The notes: generated by a model from the sequence alone, not told the origin. Positions 1 through 8,633 are shown, counted from the stretch's first letter. The stretch is DNA of 64,000 nucleotides from Devosia sp. A16 (GCF_001402915.1 NZ_CP012945.1:3015501-3079500); one strand, 5' to 3'. Made by a program: numbers and translations.

Positions 1-1140
1 TCCGAGCAGGAAGACCTGCTCGAGGACATCTGCAACGACGTGCTGGGCTACGGGCCGCTGGAGCCGTTGCTGGCCCGCGACGATATCGCCGATATCATGG
101 TGAACGGCAGCCAGAAATGCTACATCGAGGTGGGCGGCAAGGTGAAGCTCACCAATGTCCGCTTCCGCGACGACGCCCACCTGATGAACGTCTGCCAGCG
201 GATCGTCAGCCAGGTCGGCCGGCGCGTCGATGAGAGCTCGCCGATCTGCGACGCCCGTCTGCCGGATGGCTCGCGCGTCAACGTCATCGCCCCGCCGCTG
301 GCCATCGACGGCGCCGCGCTCACCATCCGCAAGTTCAAGAAGGACAAGCTGACGCTGCAGCAGCTGGTCAAGTACGGCTCGATCTCGCCCGAAGGCGCCG
401 AAGTGCTGCGCATCCTGGGCCGCGTCCGTGCCAATATCCTGATCTCCGGCGGTACCGGTTCGGGCAAGACCACCTTGCTCAACTGCCTCACCGGCTTCAT
501 CGAGAAGGACGAGCGCGTCATCACCTGCGAGGACTCGGCCGAACTGCAGCTGCAGCAGCCACACGTGGTGCGGCTGGAAACCCGCCCCCCCAACCTCGAG
601 GGCGAGGGCGAGATCACCATGCGCGACCTGGTCAAGAACTGCCTGCGCATGCGCCCGGAACGCATCATCGTGGGCGAAGTGCGCGGCCCCGAAGCGTTCG
701 ACCTGCTGCAGGCGATGAACACCGGCCATGACGGTTCGATGGGCACGCTTCACTCCAACAGCCCTCGCGAGGCCCTGTCGCGCCTCGAGTCGATGATCAC
801 CATGGGCGGCTACTCGCTGCCCAGCCGCACCATCCGCGAAATGATCGTCTCCTCGATCGACGTGGTGGTGCAGGCCGCCCGTCTTCGTGACGGCTCGCGC
901 CGCATCACCCACATTTCTGAAGTGCTGGGCATGGAAGGCGATGTGATCGTCACCCAGGACGTCTTCCTCTACGACATCCTCGGCGAAGACTCGAACGGCA
1001 ACCTGGTCGGTCGGCATCGTTCGACCGGCATCACCAAGCCGAACTTCACCGAGCGCGCCCGCTACTTCAACGAAGAGGCCAATCTCGTCGAGGCGCTGGA
1101 GAAATCCAACGTCGAGCAGCACGAGATCCTCGGTGCATAG
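1..1140 (+). CDS. cpaF: CpaF/TadA-family pilus assembly ATPase (5' end outside window)
   Basis: Cytoplasmic ATPase of the secretion-ATPase superfamily that powers assembly of Tad/Flp pili at the inner membrane. The reading frame is already open at base 1, so the gene starts upstream and the GTG at 40 is internal; 379 codons are visible. The Walker A motif GGTGSGKTT lies at 448-474, followed by the GEVRGPEAFDLLQA and GTLHSNSPREAL blocks (Walker B and histidine box regions) typical of CpaF/VirB11 proteins. The next gene, a TadB homologue, starts 6 bases after the stop, as in tad operons. The family call is firm; only the N-terminal domain is unseen. Confidence 0.96.
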   Translation, partial: SEQEDLLEDICNDVLGYGPLEPLLARDDIADIMVNGSQKCYIEVGGKVKLTNVRFRDDAHLMNVCQRIVSQVGRRVDESSPICDARLPDGSRVNVIAPPLAIDGAALTIRKFKKDKLTLQQLVKYGSISPEGAEVLRILGRVRANILISGGTGSGKTTLLNCLTGFIEKDERVITCEDSAELQLQQPHVVRLETRPPNLEGEGEITMRDLVKNCLRMRPERIIVGEVRGPEAFDLLQAMNTGHDGSMGTLHSNSPREALSRLESMITMGGYSLPSRTIREMIVSSIDVVVQAARLRDGSRRITHISEVLGMEGDVIVTQDVFLYDILGEDSNGNLVGRHRSTGITKPNFTERARYFNEEANLVEALEKSNVEQHEILGA

Positions 1141-1146
1141 GCCGCT

Positions 1147-2127
1147 GTGATGACCCCGCTGATCCTCGCCGTGCTCGCCGCCGTCGCCGTGGGGGCCGCC
1201 GGTTTCGCGCTGGCGCCGGCCCTCATGGGCGGCAGTCGCGCCGACAAGCGCATGAAGGCGCTGCAGGGCGACATCCAGGCCAACCGCCGCAATGCCGACG
1301 CCGCGCGCACTCGCGACAGCCGGCGCAAGGAGATCCAGCAGACGCTGCGGGCCCAGACCGCGGTGCTGGAAAAGCGCAAGAAGCGCGTGCCGCTGCAGGA
1401 CCAGCTCTATCAGGCCGGCATGAAGCTCAAGCGCGGCGCCTTCATCCGCAACTCGGTGATTCTCGGCCTGATCCTGTTCGTCGTCTGCTTCGTGCTGCAG
1501 CTCGAACTGATCTACTGCCTGGTCTTCGCTGTCGCCGGCGGCTACCTGCTGCCGCGCATGTATGTCGCCCGCCGGCGCAAGAAATACCAGAATGCCTTTC
1601 TCGACGAGTTGCCCAACGCGGTCGAGGCGATCGTGCGCGGCGTCAAGTCCGGCCTGCCGCTCAACGATTCGATGCGGCTGGTGGCCAAGGAGGCCAAGGA
1701 GCCGATCAAGACCGATTTCCAGCGCGTGCTCGATCAGCAGTCGGTGGGCAAGACCATCCAGGAGGCGGTGCTCACCCTCTATGAGCGGGTGCCGCTGCCT
1801 GAGGTCAATTTCTTCATCGTCGTCATCACCGTGCAGGCCCAGGCCGGCGGCAACCTCTCGGAAGCCCTGGGCAACCTGTCCCGCGTGCTGCGCAACCGCA
1901 AGAAGATGAAGGCCAAGGTGAAGGCGATGTCCTCGGAAGCCAAGGCCTCCGCCGGCATCATCGGCTCGCTGCCGATCATCGTCGCCTTCCTCGTCTCGCT
2001 GACCACGCCCACCTACCTGCTGCCGCTGATCCAGACGCCGATCGGCAACATCATGCTGGGCGTTGCGGCGATCATGATGTTCCTCGGCGGGTTCATCATG
2101 AACCGCATGATCCAGTTCGATATCTAG
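1147..2127 (+). CDS. tadB: TadB-like type II secretion system F-domain membrane protein
   Basis: Inner-membrane platform protein of the Tad pilus machine, 326 aa. It has an N-terminal membrane segment (about residues 3-25), a charged cytoplasmic stretch, a hydrophobic pair (about 99-140), the GspF/T2SSF domain with the FLDELPNAVEAIVRGVKSGL block, and a C-terminal pair of membrane segments. TadB and TadC are thought to form the complex on which the CpaF ATPase acts. The start is GTG at 1147 or ATG at 1150; both give the same protein apart from one residue. It lies between cpaF and tadC with gaps under 10 bases, so one operon. Confidence 0.93.
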   Translation: MMTPLILAVLAAVAVGAAGFALAPALMGGSRADKRMKALQGDIQANRRNADAARTRDSRRKEIQQTLRAQTAVLEKRKKRVPLQDQLYQAGMKLKRGAFIRNSVILGLILFVVCFVLQLELIYCLVFAVAGGYLLPRMYVARRRKKYQNAFLDELPNAVEAIVRGVKSGLPLNDSMRLVAKEAKEPIKTDFQRVLDQQSVGKTIQEAVLTLYERVPLPEVNFFIVVITVQAQAGGNLSEALGNLSRVLRNRKKMKAKVKAMSSEAKASAGIIGSLPIIVAFLVSLTTPTYLLPLIQTPIGNIMLGVAAIMMFLGGFIMNRMIQFDI

Positions 2128-2136
2128 GGGCAGCCG

Positions 2137-3147
2137 ATGGACAACCTCGTCGCTACGCTGACCAACACGCAGTTCCTCGTTGCCGTGCTCGCCGCCGTCG
2201 CGGCGGCCGCCGTGGTGTTCTCGATCGGCGCCACCTTCTTTTCCGGAAACTCGCAGATGCGCCAGCGCATCAAGCGGGTAGCGCTCGAGCGGGAGAAGTT
2301 GCGGGCCGAAGAAATGGCGCGCCTGCGCGGCAGCGGCGCCGGCGGCGACCAGCCGCGCAGCATCCGCCAGGCGGCCGGGCGCGACTACATGAAGAACGTC
2401 GTCGAGCGCTTCTCGCTCGAAAAGGCCTTCGCGGATGAAAGCACCGCCGAGAAGCTGGCCCGCGCCGGCTATCGCGGCCAGGCGGCGATGACCACCTTCC
2501 TGTTTCTGCGCTTCGTCACGCCCCTGGTGCTGTTCGTTCTGGCCTTCGCCTATCTCGCGCTGTCCGTGTTTGCCGACAAGCCGCTGTGGCTGAACGCGGT
2601 TTACGCGCTTGGCGTGGCGCTGATCGGTGCCTATCTGCCGAGCGTCCTGCTCAAGAACAAGACCATCAAGCGCCAGCAGTCGATCAAGCGCTCCTGGCCG
2701 GATGCGCTCGATCTGGTGCTCCTCTGCGTCGAAGCCGGCATGTCGGTCGAGCATGCGCTCAAGCGCGTCGCCAAGGAAATCGGCGCGCAGAGCGTCGAGC
2801 TCGCCGAGGAACTGACCCTGACGACCGCGGAGCTGGCCTTCCTCGAGGATCGCACCCGCGCCTACGAGAACCTCGGGCGCCGCACCGGGCTCGACAACGT
2901 CAAGTCGGTGATGCAGGCACTGATCCAGGCCGAACGCCACGGCACCTCGGTCGGTTCGGCCCTGCGCGTCATGGCCGAGGAAGGTCGCGAGGCGCGCATG
3001 ATGGAAGCCGAAAAGAAGGCTGCGGCGCTGCCGCCAAAACTGACGGTGCCGCTGATCGTGTTCTTCCTGCCGGTGCTGTTCATCGTCATCCTGTCGCCGG
3101 CGATGATCCGCGTATTCTCGAACGGCTTTCTCAGCGGCGGCGGCTGA
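2137..3147 (+). CDS. tadC: TadC-like type II secretion system F-domain membrane protein
   Basis: Second platform protein of the Tad pilus system, 336 aa. An N-terminal membrane segment (about 13-34) is followed by a basic linker, two membrane segments (about 120-175), the T2SSF domain (WPDALDLVLLCVEAGMSVEHAL) and a C-terminal hydrophobic anchor. It starts at ATG 2137, nine bases after the TadB stop, with a GGGGCAG stretch as ribosome binding site. It is the last gene of the operon in this direction: a strong hairpin at 3187-3209 follows and the next gene runs the other way. Confidence 0.93.
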   Translation: MDNLVATLTNTQFLVAVLAAVAAAAVVFSIGATFFSGNSQMRQRIKRVALEREKLRAEEMARLRGSGAGGDQPRSIRQAAGRDYMKNVVERFSLEKAFADESTAEKLARAGYRGQAAMTTFLFLRFVTPLVLFVLAFAYLALSVFADKPLWLNAVYALGVALIGAYLPSVLLKNKTIKRQQSIKRSWPDALDLVLLCVEAGMSVEHALKRVAKEIGAQSVELAEELTLTTAELAFLEDRTRAYENLGRRTGLDNVKSVMQALIQAERHGTSVGSALRVMAEEGREARMMEAEKKAAALPPKLTVPLIVFFLPVLFIVILSPAMIRVFSNGFLSGGG

Positions 3148-3161
3148 TGGGAAGCCAATAG

Positions 3162-3232
3162 CGAGTAGCGAATAGCAAGCAGACAGCAGGGCGCCGAAGA
3201 GGCGCCCTGTTCCTATTCGCTATTCGCTGCTG
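3162..3232. repeat. GCGAATAGC-type inverted repeat enclosing a hairpin
   Basis: Short units of the form GCGARTAGC are repeated at 3160-3178 and occur again in reverse complement at about 3213-3231, flanking the hairpin described next. The block fills the gap between convergent tadC and tadD-like genes and looks like a small intergenic repeat of the kind found in many rhizobial genomes. Confidence 0.6.
3187..3209. terminator. Hairpin terminator between tadC and the TPR gene
   Basis: Perfect 9-bp stem CAGGGCGCC / GGCGCCCTG with a 5-base loop (GAAGA). It lies between two convergent genes, so it can serve both transcripts. The T-tract is short on either side (TTCC on the plus strand), so the termination role is inferred. 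Confidence 0.6.
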
Positions 3233-3238
3233 GCCTTT

Positions 3239-4027
3239 TCAGCCCGCGCCCTTCACTGCATCCCAGCGGTTCTGCTGCGTCAGCAGCGCCCGGATGTAGG
3301 ACATGTTGGCCTCCACCTGGTCGGGTGGCAACTCGGCGGCAAACAGTGCCCGGCTCTCGTCGAACCGGCCCTGCAGGCCGACCACCAGCGCCAGGTTCTG
3401 GCGGATCTGGCTGTTGGCGCCGCGTAGCTTCACCGCGATGCGCAACTCGGCCTCGGCCTTGTCGAGTTCGTTGGTCATCGAATAGGAGAGGCCGAGATTG
3501 GCGTGCAGCGACGCCTGCTCGGGGGCGATCTTGAGCGCCTGCGCGTAGACTGCGCGCGCTTCTTCATTGCGCCCGCTCTGGTCGAGGATGGCGCCTTTGA
3601 CCAGGAGGGCATTCCAGTCCGGTGCCGTCGGATTGATCGCCCGTTCGAGCACGTTGAGCGCCTGGTCGAAGCGGCCGAGCGCCGACAGCGCCTTGGCGTA
3701 GCCGACCAGCACCTCCGGATCGTTCCCGAACCTGGCGACGCCGCTCTCCAGCACCGCCACGGCCTGCTCGTTCTGGCCGTTGGCGCGCAGCGCCGCGGCG
3801 TAATAAATGATCGTCGCCCTGTCGCCCGGCGATTTTTTGTAGTGCGCCGCAAGCTGCGCCAGCGCCGCCTGCTTCTTGTCCAGCGGTTGACCGCCGCGCG
3901 TTGGATCGCCGATGCTGCCGGTGGTCATCGGGTTGGCGGCGCAAGCTGACAGGGCCAGCGCGGCGGCGCCGACAAGCAGCAGAGCGCGCAGCGGCTTCAG
4001 GTTGGTCTGGATCAGGCGGAGCGACAC
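3239..4027 (-). CDS. tadD: TPR-repeat lipoprotein (TadD-like)
   Basis: Predicted lipoprotein of 262 aa with tetratricopeptide repeats. The N-terminus has a basic start, a hydrophobic stretch LLVGAAALALSAC and a lipobox cysteine at about residue 27, then at least four TPR-like helices (for example the AVAVLESGVARFGNDPEVLV and ALKIAPEQASLHANLGLSYS regions). TadD lipoproteins act in the periplasm as pilotins for the Tad secretin. I chose GTG at 4027 because an AAGGAAG ribosome binding site sits just upstream; the longer frame to 4081 adds a stretch that breaks up the signal peptide. It converges on tadB/tadC, which supports the Tad link, though TPR lipoproteins are common. Confidence 0.8.
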   Translation of the reverse strand: MSLRLIQTNLKPLRALLLVGAAALALSACAANPMTTGSIGDPTRGGQPLDKKQAALAQLAAHYKKSPGDRATIIYYAAALRANGQNEQAVAVLESGVARFGNDPEVLVGYAKALSALGRFDQALNVLERAINPTAPDWNALLVKGAILDQSGRNEEARAVYAQALKIAPEQASLHANLGLSYSMTNELDKAEAELRIAVKLRGANSQIRQNLALVVGLQGRFDESRALFAAELPPDQVEANMSYIRALLTQQNRWDAVKGAG

Positions 4028-4088
4028 GAAACACTTCCTTGGGCAATGCGACTGGCAATTCCCGAGCCCACCAAGCAGCAATAATTGA

Positions 4089-4109
4089 TTAACCCTAATA
4101 GGGGGTTAA
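4089..4109. promoter_or_regulatory. Inverted repeat TTAACCC-N7-GGGTTAA in the divergent promoter region
   Basis: Perfect 7-bp inverted repeat with spacer TAATAGG between the divergent TPR lipoprotein gene (start 4027) and the aminopeptidase gene (start 4157). TTAACC is the half-site of the alphaproteobacterial cell-cycle regulator CtrA, but CtrA boxes are normally direct repeats with a 7-base gap, and this one is inverted. A regulatory role is inferred from symmetry and position only. Confidence 0.45.
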
Positions 4110-4156
4110 GGCTCGACTTCGAGCCGTTGCCACGACGCTGCGGGCGGCGTAAGCCA

Positions 4157-5533
4157 ATGTATCCCGCTCTCGCAACGGATCTCGCCCAAATGGCCAAGTC
4201 GAAGTCGCTGCCCCTCATTATCGTGGAGCAGGATGCGCTCCCCGACAGCCTCGGCGCGGCCGAACGGCGCTGGGCCACGGCAAACGGTTTTGCCGGCCAG
4301 CGCGGCCGGCTCCTGGCGCTGCCGGGAGAAGGCGGCGCGATCAGCGCTTATCTGTTCGGCACCGGTAAGGCCGACGACCGGCCGGCGCTGATCCTCGGCC
4401 AGGCCGCCGCCGCGCTGGAGCCGGGCAGATACCGGCTGGCCGGCAGTTTCGGCGATCCGACGCTGGCGGCGCTCGCCTTGCGCCTCGGCGCCTATCGCTT
4501 CGAGCGCTATCGCAAACCGCGCGACCCGGTGGAGTTCGATGCCGTGGAGGGCGCCGATGCGGCCGAGGTCACCCGTCTCGCCGAGGCGGCGTTCCTGGCG
4601 CGCGACCTGATCAATACGCCGGCCAACGATCTCGGCCCCGACGCCTTCGAAAAGGAAATCCGCACCTTCTGCAAGCGCCACAAGCTGGAGATCAAGGTGA
4701 TCGTCGGCGACGAACTGCTCAAGCAGAACTTCCCGATGATCCATGCCGTCGGTCGCGCGGCCGCCGAGGCGCCGCGGCTGGTCGAGTTCAGCTGGGGCAG
4801 GGCCAAGGACCCCAAGGTGACATTGGTCGGCAAGGGCGTCACCTTCGATACCGGCGGGCTCGACATCAAGCCGTCGGCCGGCATGCTGCTGATGAAGAAG
4901 GATATGGGTGGCGCCGCCAATATCCTCGGCCTGGCCCACGCCATCATCGATGCCGGGCTGCGGGTGCGACTGCGGGTGCTGATCCCGATCGTCGAGAACG
5001 CCATTTCCGGCCCGGCTTTCCGCCCTGGCGACGTCCTGCGCGCCCGCAACGGCTCGACCGTCGAGATCGGCAATACCGATGCCGAGGGACGGCTGATCCT
5101 GGGAGATGCGCTGGCGCTGGCCGACGAGGAAAGCCCGGAGCTGATCATCGACATGGCGACCCTCACCGGCGCTGCCCGCTCGGCCCTCGGCCCCGACCTG
5201 CCGCCGCTCTATGCCACCGATGACGCATTGGCGCGCGACCTGATGGCCGCTGGCGCGAGCTCAGACGATCCGCTCTGGCAGATGCCGCTCTGGGCCCCCT
5301 ACGATGCGATGATTGCCTCCAAGATCGCCGACGTGAACAATGCCGGAGCCAGCGCCTTTGCCGGTTCGATCACCGCGGCACTGTTTCTGAAGCGCTTCGT
5401 CAGACAGGCGAAGGCCTGGGCGCATCTGGATATCTATGGCTGGGCCCCGGAAGCCAAGCCGGGGCGCCCGTTCGGCGGGACCGATCAGGGTATCCGCGCC
5501 GTCTACGGTTACCTCAAGCAACGATATCGTTGA
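4157..5533 (+). CDS. Leucyl aminopeptidase family protein (M17)
   Basis: Cytosolic metallo-aminopeptidase of family M17, 458 aa, which removes N-terminal residues from peptides with two metal ions. The C-terminal catalytic domain carries the lysine/aspartate metal site KGVTFDTGGLDIKPS, the KKDMGG block and the family signature NTDAEGRL. I start at ATG 4157 (MYPALATDLAQ); the frame is open back to 4085 but that extension has no family-like sequence. It is a little shorter than PepA of E. coli (about 500 aa). The stop codon lies inside the operator palindrome of the next gene. Confidence 0.93.
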   Translation: MYPALATDLAQMAKSKSLPLIIVEQDALPDSLGAAERRWATANGFAGQRGRLLALPGEGGAISAYLFGTGKADDRPALILGQAAAALEPGRYRLAGSFGDPTLAALALRLGAYRFERYRKPRDPVEFDAVEGADAAEVTRLAEAAFLARDLINTPANDLGPDAFEKEIRTFCKRHKLEIKVIVGDELLKQNFPMIHAVGRAAAEAPRLVEFSWGRAKDPKVTLVGKGVTFDTGGLDIKPSAGMLLMKKDMGGAANILGLAHAIIDAGLRVRLRVLIPIVENAISGPAFRPGDVLRARNGSTVEIGNTDAEGRLILGDALALADEESPELIIDMATLTGAARSALGPDLPPLYATDDALARDLMAAGASSDDPLWQMPLWAPYDAMIASKIADVNNAGASAFAGSITAALFLKRFVRQAKAWAHLDIYGWAPEAKPGRPFGGTDQGIRAVYGYLKQRYR

Positions 5534-5548
5534 CAAAATCAACGATAT
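5524..5548. promoter_or_regulatory. 25-bp operator palindrome upstream of the MarR-GNAT gene
   Basis: Perfect 10-bp inverted repeat ATATCGTTGA / TCAACGATAT with a 5-base spacer CAAAA. It overlaps the aminopeptidase stop codon (5531-5533) and ends 20 bases before the ATG of the MarR-family gene. A consensus -35 hexamer TTGACA (5530-5535) lies inside it. Size, symmetry and position fit a MarR-family autoregulatory operator. Confidence 0.8.
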
Positions 5549-5568
5549 GATGGCCTATCTCGTCCATC

Positions 5569-6483
5569 ATGGATGCCACGCAGATTGCCGAGATTCGCCG
5601 CTTCAACCGTGCCTTTGCGCGCTGGCTGGGGCTGTTCGACGAGCACTACTCGAAGACCGATTACAGCCCGGCCGAGAGCCGGCTGTTCTACGAGCTCGCG
5701 GCGGCCGGCCATACCAACGGCGCCAACCTGGCGCGGTCGATGGGGGTCGATCCGGCCTATCTGAGCCGCATGCTGCAGAAGTTCGTCGCCGACGGTCTGG
5801 TGGCGGTATCGCCCAGCATCTCGGATAGGCGTCGCAACCAGCTGGCGCTCACCGCCGACGGCGACAAGGCTGCGGCCCAGGTCGAAGCGGCGGCCGATGG
5901 CGCCATTGCCGATCTCATCAGCCCGCTGTCCGAAACCGCGCGCGCTGAGCTGGTGTCCGCCATGCAGACCATCGCCCGCCTCCTGGAAAACGAGGACCCG
6001 GCCGCCTCCATCATCCTCAGGCCGCATCGCATCGGCGATGTCGCGCATGTGGTCGCCCGCCAGTCGCGCCTCTATGCCGACGAGTACGGCTGGGATGGCA
6101 GCTATGAGGCGTTGGCGTCAGAAATCGGCGGCAAATTCCTTGCCGAGTTCGACCCTTCAACCGATGGCTGCTGGATTGCTGAGCGCGATGGCAAGCTCAT
6201 CGGCTCGGTGTTCGTCGTGGATGCCGGCCAGGGCGTGGCGCAACTGCGCCTGCTCTATGTCGAGCCCGAGGCACGCGGGCTCGGGGTGGGCAAGCTGCTG
6301 GTCGAACAGGTGGTCCGCTTCGCCCGCGACAGGCGCTACAGCAAGATCCGGCTATGGACCCAGGCAAGCCTGGTGGCGGCCCGAAAGCTCTACGCTGCGG
6401 CCGGCTTCACCCTGACCGAGAGCAAGCCGCACCATAGCTTCGGCAAGGATCTGGTCGGGGAGTACTGGGAACTGAAGCTGTAG
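5569..6483 (+). CDS. Fused MarR-family regulator / GNAT N-acetyltransferase
   Basis: 304-aa two-domain protein. Residues 1 to about 145 form a MarR winged-helix domain (YSPAESRLFYELAAAGHTN, then the recognition helix region DPAYLSRMLQKFVADGLV and wing SPSISDRRRNQLALT). Residues about 155-304 form a GNAT acetyltransferase with the acetyl-CoA loop RGLGVGKLLVEQVVRFA. MarR-GNAT fusions are known; their small-molecule substrate is generally unknown. The start ATG at 5569 follows the 25-bp palindrome at 5524-5548, so autoregulation is likely. The acceptor substrate cannot be read from sequence. Confidence 0.92.
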   Translation: MDATQIAEIRRFNRAFARWLGLFDEHYSKTDYSPAESRLFYELAAAGHTNGANLARSMGVDPAYLSRMLQKFVADGLVAVSPSISDRRRNQLALTADGDKAAAQVEAAADGAIADLISPLSETARAELVSAMQTIARLLENEDPAASIILRPHRIGDVAHVVARQSRLYADEYGWDGSYEALASEIGGKFLAEFDPSTDGCWIAERDGKLIGSVFVVDAGQGVAQLRLLYVEPEARGLGVGKLLVEQVVRFARDRRYSKIRLWTQASLVAARKLYAAAGFTLTESKPHHSFGKDLVGEYWELKL

Positions 6484-6522
6484 GGCTCGCTCCCCACGCT
6501 AGACGAGCCGCCGGCGCTTGCT

Positions 6523-6628
6523 GACCCCCCCTTGATCCCTCCCCGCAAGGGGGAGGGAGACGATGGAGCCGCGATGCCGGTGTGAGGGTCTCCCTCCCCC
6601 TTGCGGGGAGGGGACAGGGGTGGGGGGC
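6523..6628. repeat. Intergenic palindromic repeat, family 1 (copy A)
   Basis: Long inverted repeat: the arm CCCTCCCCGCAAGGGGGAGG begins at 6537 and its near-perfect reverse complement lies at about 6588-6613, ending in GGGGACAGGGGTGGGG. A diverged second copy of the same element is at 25676-25780. It fills the space between two convergent genes. It looks like a REP/BIME-type mobile palindrome rather than a simple terminator. Confidence 0.85.
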
Positions 6629-6662
6629 CACAGCAACCAGCGTCCGCGTCGTACCGCCCGTC

Positions 6663-7610
6663 TCAATACCCCCGGCCGAAATCGATCACGTTGGGCAGCG
6701 GCAGCCCGGCCTCGTGATCCCTGATCACCTTGGAGAAATAGGCGACGCCGGTGCGCTCGCTCGAGGCGGCCGCGATATGCGGGGTGATGTAGACGTTGTC
6801 CATCTCCCAGAGCGGGGAGTCCTGCGGTAGCGGCTCCACCTCGAACACGTCGAGGCTTGCCGCCTTCAGCGTGCCATCGTTGAGCGCCCGCACGATATCG
6901 GCTTCCTTCTGGTGCCCGCCGCGCGCCGCGTTGATCACCACCGGACCCTCATTGTCGATGCCGCCGCGCCTGAGCTTCGAAAACGTGTCGTAGTTGAGGA
7001 TGCCCTGCGTCTCGGCGGTCAGCGGCAGCAGGTTGACGAGGATGTCGGTGCCGGCAAGGAACGCATCGAACTGCTCGGAGCCGGTGAAAACCTCGACGCC
7101 CTCGACCGCTTTGGCGGTCCGGCTCCAGCCGCGGAGCTTATAGCCGAACACCTTGAGGTGCCGAGCAGCGTCAAGCCCGAGCTGGCCCAGGCCCATGATG
7201 CCAACCGTCGCGTCCCAGGCCGGTGCCGGGTAGAGCTGCCGCCACTGCCGTGCCGCCTGGTCGCGCTTGAAGCGTGTCATCAGCCGCTGGTGCATGGTCA
7301 CCTGCGAAACCACATAGTCGCTCATGCGCTGCGCCAGGTCTTCATCCATGAACCGGGCGATCGGCACGTCCCTGGGTCGCGACGGGTTGCGCAGCAACGC
7401 ATCGACGCCGGCACCCAGCGACAGGATGGCCTTGAGTTTGGTAAGGCCTTCGAAGGCGTCGGGCTTGGGCTTCCAGATGAAGATGTACTCGACCTCGTCG
7501 GGGTCGTAGCTGTCGGCCCGGGTCACCACCTTGCGGCCGGGCAGGGCGGCGGCAAAGCCATCGGCCCAGCGGCGTTCGTTGAAATCGGCGAGGTGCAGCA
7601 GCAAGGTCAT
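6663..7610 (-). CDS. D-2-hydroxyacid dehydrogenase, glyoxylate/hydroxypyruvate reductase A type
   Basis: Cytosolic NAD(P)-dependent dehydrogenase of 315 aa. The nucleotide-binding motif GIMGLGQLGLDAARHL sits mid-protein; the catalytic arginine lies in NAARGGHQKE, the glutamate in DVFEVEPLPQDSPLW and the histidine in ITPHIAAAS. Overall pattern matches GhrA, which reduces glyoxylate and hydroxypyruvate. ATG at 7610 gives MTLLLHLADFNERR, the usual N-terminus; the frame open to 7832 is a GC-rich artefact. It is not linked to the hydroxypyruvate isomerase gene at 46510-47292. Substrate is inferred from family only. Confidence 0.88.
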   Translation of the reverse strand: MTLLLHLADFNERRWADGFAAALPGRKVVTRADSYDPDEVEYIFIWKPKPDAFEGLTKLKAILSLGAGVDALLRNPSRPRDVPIARFMDEDLAQRMSDYVVSQVTMHQRLMTRFKRDQAARQWRQLYPAPAWDATVGIMGLGQLGLDAARHLKVFGYKLRGWSRTAKAVEGVEVFTGSEQFDAFLAGTDILVNLLPLTAETQGILNYDTFSKLRRGGIDNEGPVVINAARGGHQKEADIVRALNDGTLKAASLDVFEVEPLPQDSPLWEMDNVYITPHIAAASSERTGVAYFSKVIRDHEAGLPLPNVIDFGRGY

Positions 7611-7680
7611 CGTCGTCTCCCCAAAACAAACGAGCCGCACCAATGGCGCGGCTCGGAAATCAGCTGGCCGTAGCCCGGCC

Positions 7681-8430
7681 CTACTGGGCGGCAGGTACGG
7701 CGGGTACCGTTGCTGCGCCGCCGTCGGGACCGCTGGTGGTCGAGGTCCCCTGTACCGGAGTTTCGCTCTGGGTCTCGCTGGGGGTCGCCACCGCATCGCC
7801 CTGCGTCGGGCCGGCGTCGGCGGGAGCTGCACCCTCGGTCGGAGCCGCGGCGCCCTCGGCGGCCGGCGCAGCTTCCGGAGCCGGGAACGGCACCGGGTTC
7901 GGCGACAGCGTCTGCAGGTAGGCGAGGATGTTGGCGCGCTCCTTGGGGTCCTTGACGCCCGCGAAGCTCATCTTGGTGCCCGGGGTATAGGTCTTGGGCG
8001 AGGTCAGGAACGCGTTGAGGTTTTCATACGTCCAGGTGTCGCCATTGGCCTTGTGGGCCAGCATGCCGTCCGAATAGGCGAAGCCTTCGTGGCTGCCTTC
8101 GACGCGGCCGACGACGCCATAGAGCAGCGGGCCGGTCTTGTTGGATTCGCCCTCACCGAAATTGTGGCAGCTCGAGCACTTCTTCACCGCGGCCTGGCCG
8201 GCCGTCGCGTCGGCGCTGGCCAACAGCACGCCAAGCGGCACTTCCGGAGCGGCAGGCTCAGCGGCGCCGCCGCCATGATCGCCCGCCGGTTCGGCTTCCG
8301 CCAGGGTCAGCCCCGGCCCGCGACCTTCGATCGGGTGATAGACGGCCTCTGCCAGGAACCCTACGCCCATGACGAACAGGAGGGTACCGAGAACGGCGCC
8401 AATGATCTTGTTGAGTTCGAACGAATCCAT
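7681..8430 (-). CDS. Membrane-anchored c-type cytochrome (CycM-like)
   Basis: Class I cytochrome c of 249 aa held by an uncleaved N-terminal anchor (about residues 9-30). The haem-binding motif CSSCH lies at about residue 85, and the axial methionine in PGTKMSFAGVKD, with LQTLSP near the end of the fold. CycM-type proteins carry electrons from the bc1 complex to cytochrome oxidase. The last 70 residues are an Ala/Pro/Thr-rich, probably disordered tail. ATG 8430 (MDSFELNKIIGAVLG) is the family start. It is divergent from pheA across a 403-base gap. Confidence 0.92.
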   Translation of the reverse strand: MDSFELNKIIGAVLGTLLFVMGVGFLAEAVYHPIEGRGPGLTLAEAEPAGDHGGGAAEPAAPEVPLGVLLASADATAGQAAVKKCSSCHNFGEGESNKTGPLLYGVVGRVEGSHEGFAYSDGMLAHKANGDTWTYENLNAFLTSPKTYTPGTKMSFAGVKDPKERANILAYLQTLSPNPVPFPAPEAAPAAEGAAAPTEGAAPADAGPTQGDAVATPSETQSETPVQGTSTTSGPDGGAATVPAVPAAQ

Positions 8431-8600
8431 CGCGGGTATCTTCAGCCTTTGACGCCGGTTTGATGAACGGCGGAACAGCGATAGGCCATAGCTGGCCAAC
8501 CCCGGCGCTTCAAGCCCTGTCCCGACGCGGGCGGAAGATAGTCTGTCCCTACCTGTGGTGCAACGGGGCAGAAGCGAACTGCGACATCAGAGCGAGATCA

Positions 8601-8633
8601 GGAAGGTTGCAGACCTTTCCGATTCGATCCCGC
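8601..8633. repeat. 33-base repeat, copy 1, in the cycM-pheA divergent region
   Basis: The segment starts GGAAGGTT, continues to CTTTCC and ends CGATCCCGC. The same start, middle and end recur with equal length at 8768-8800. The first 20 bases are also an imperfect inverted repeat. Possible binding site for a regulator of pheA or the cytochrome gene; inferred. Confidence 0.45.
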
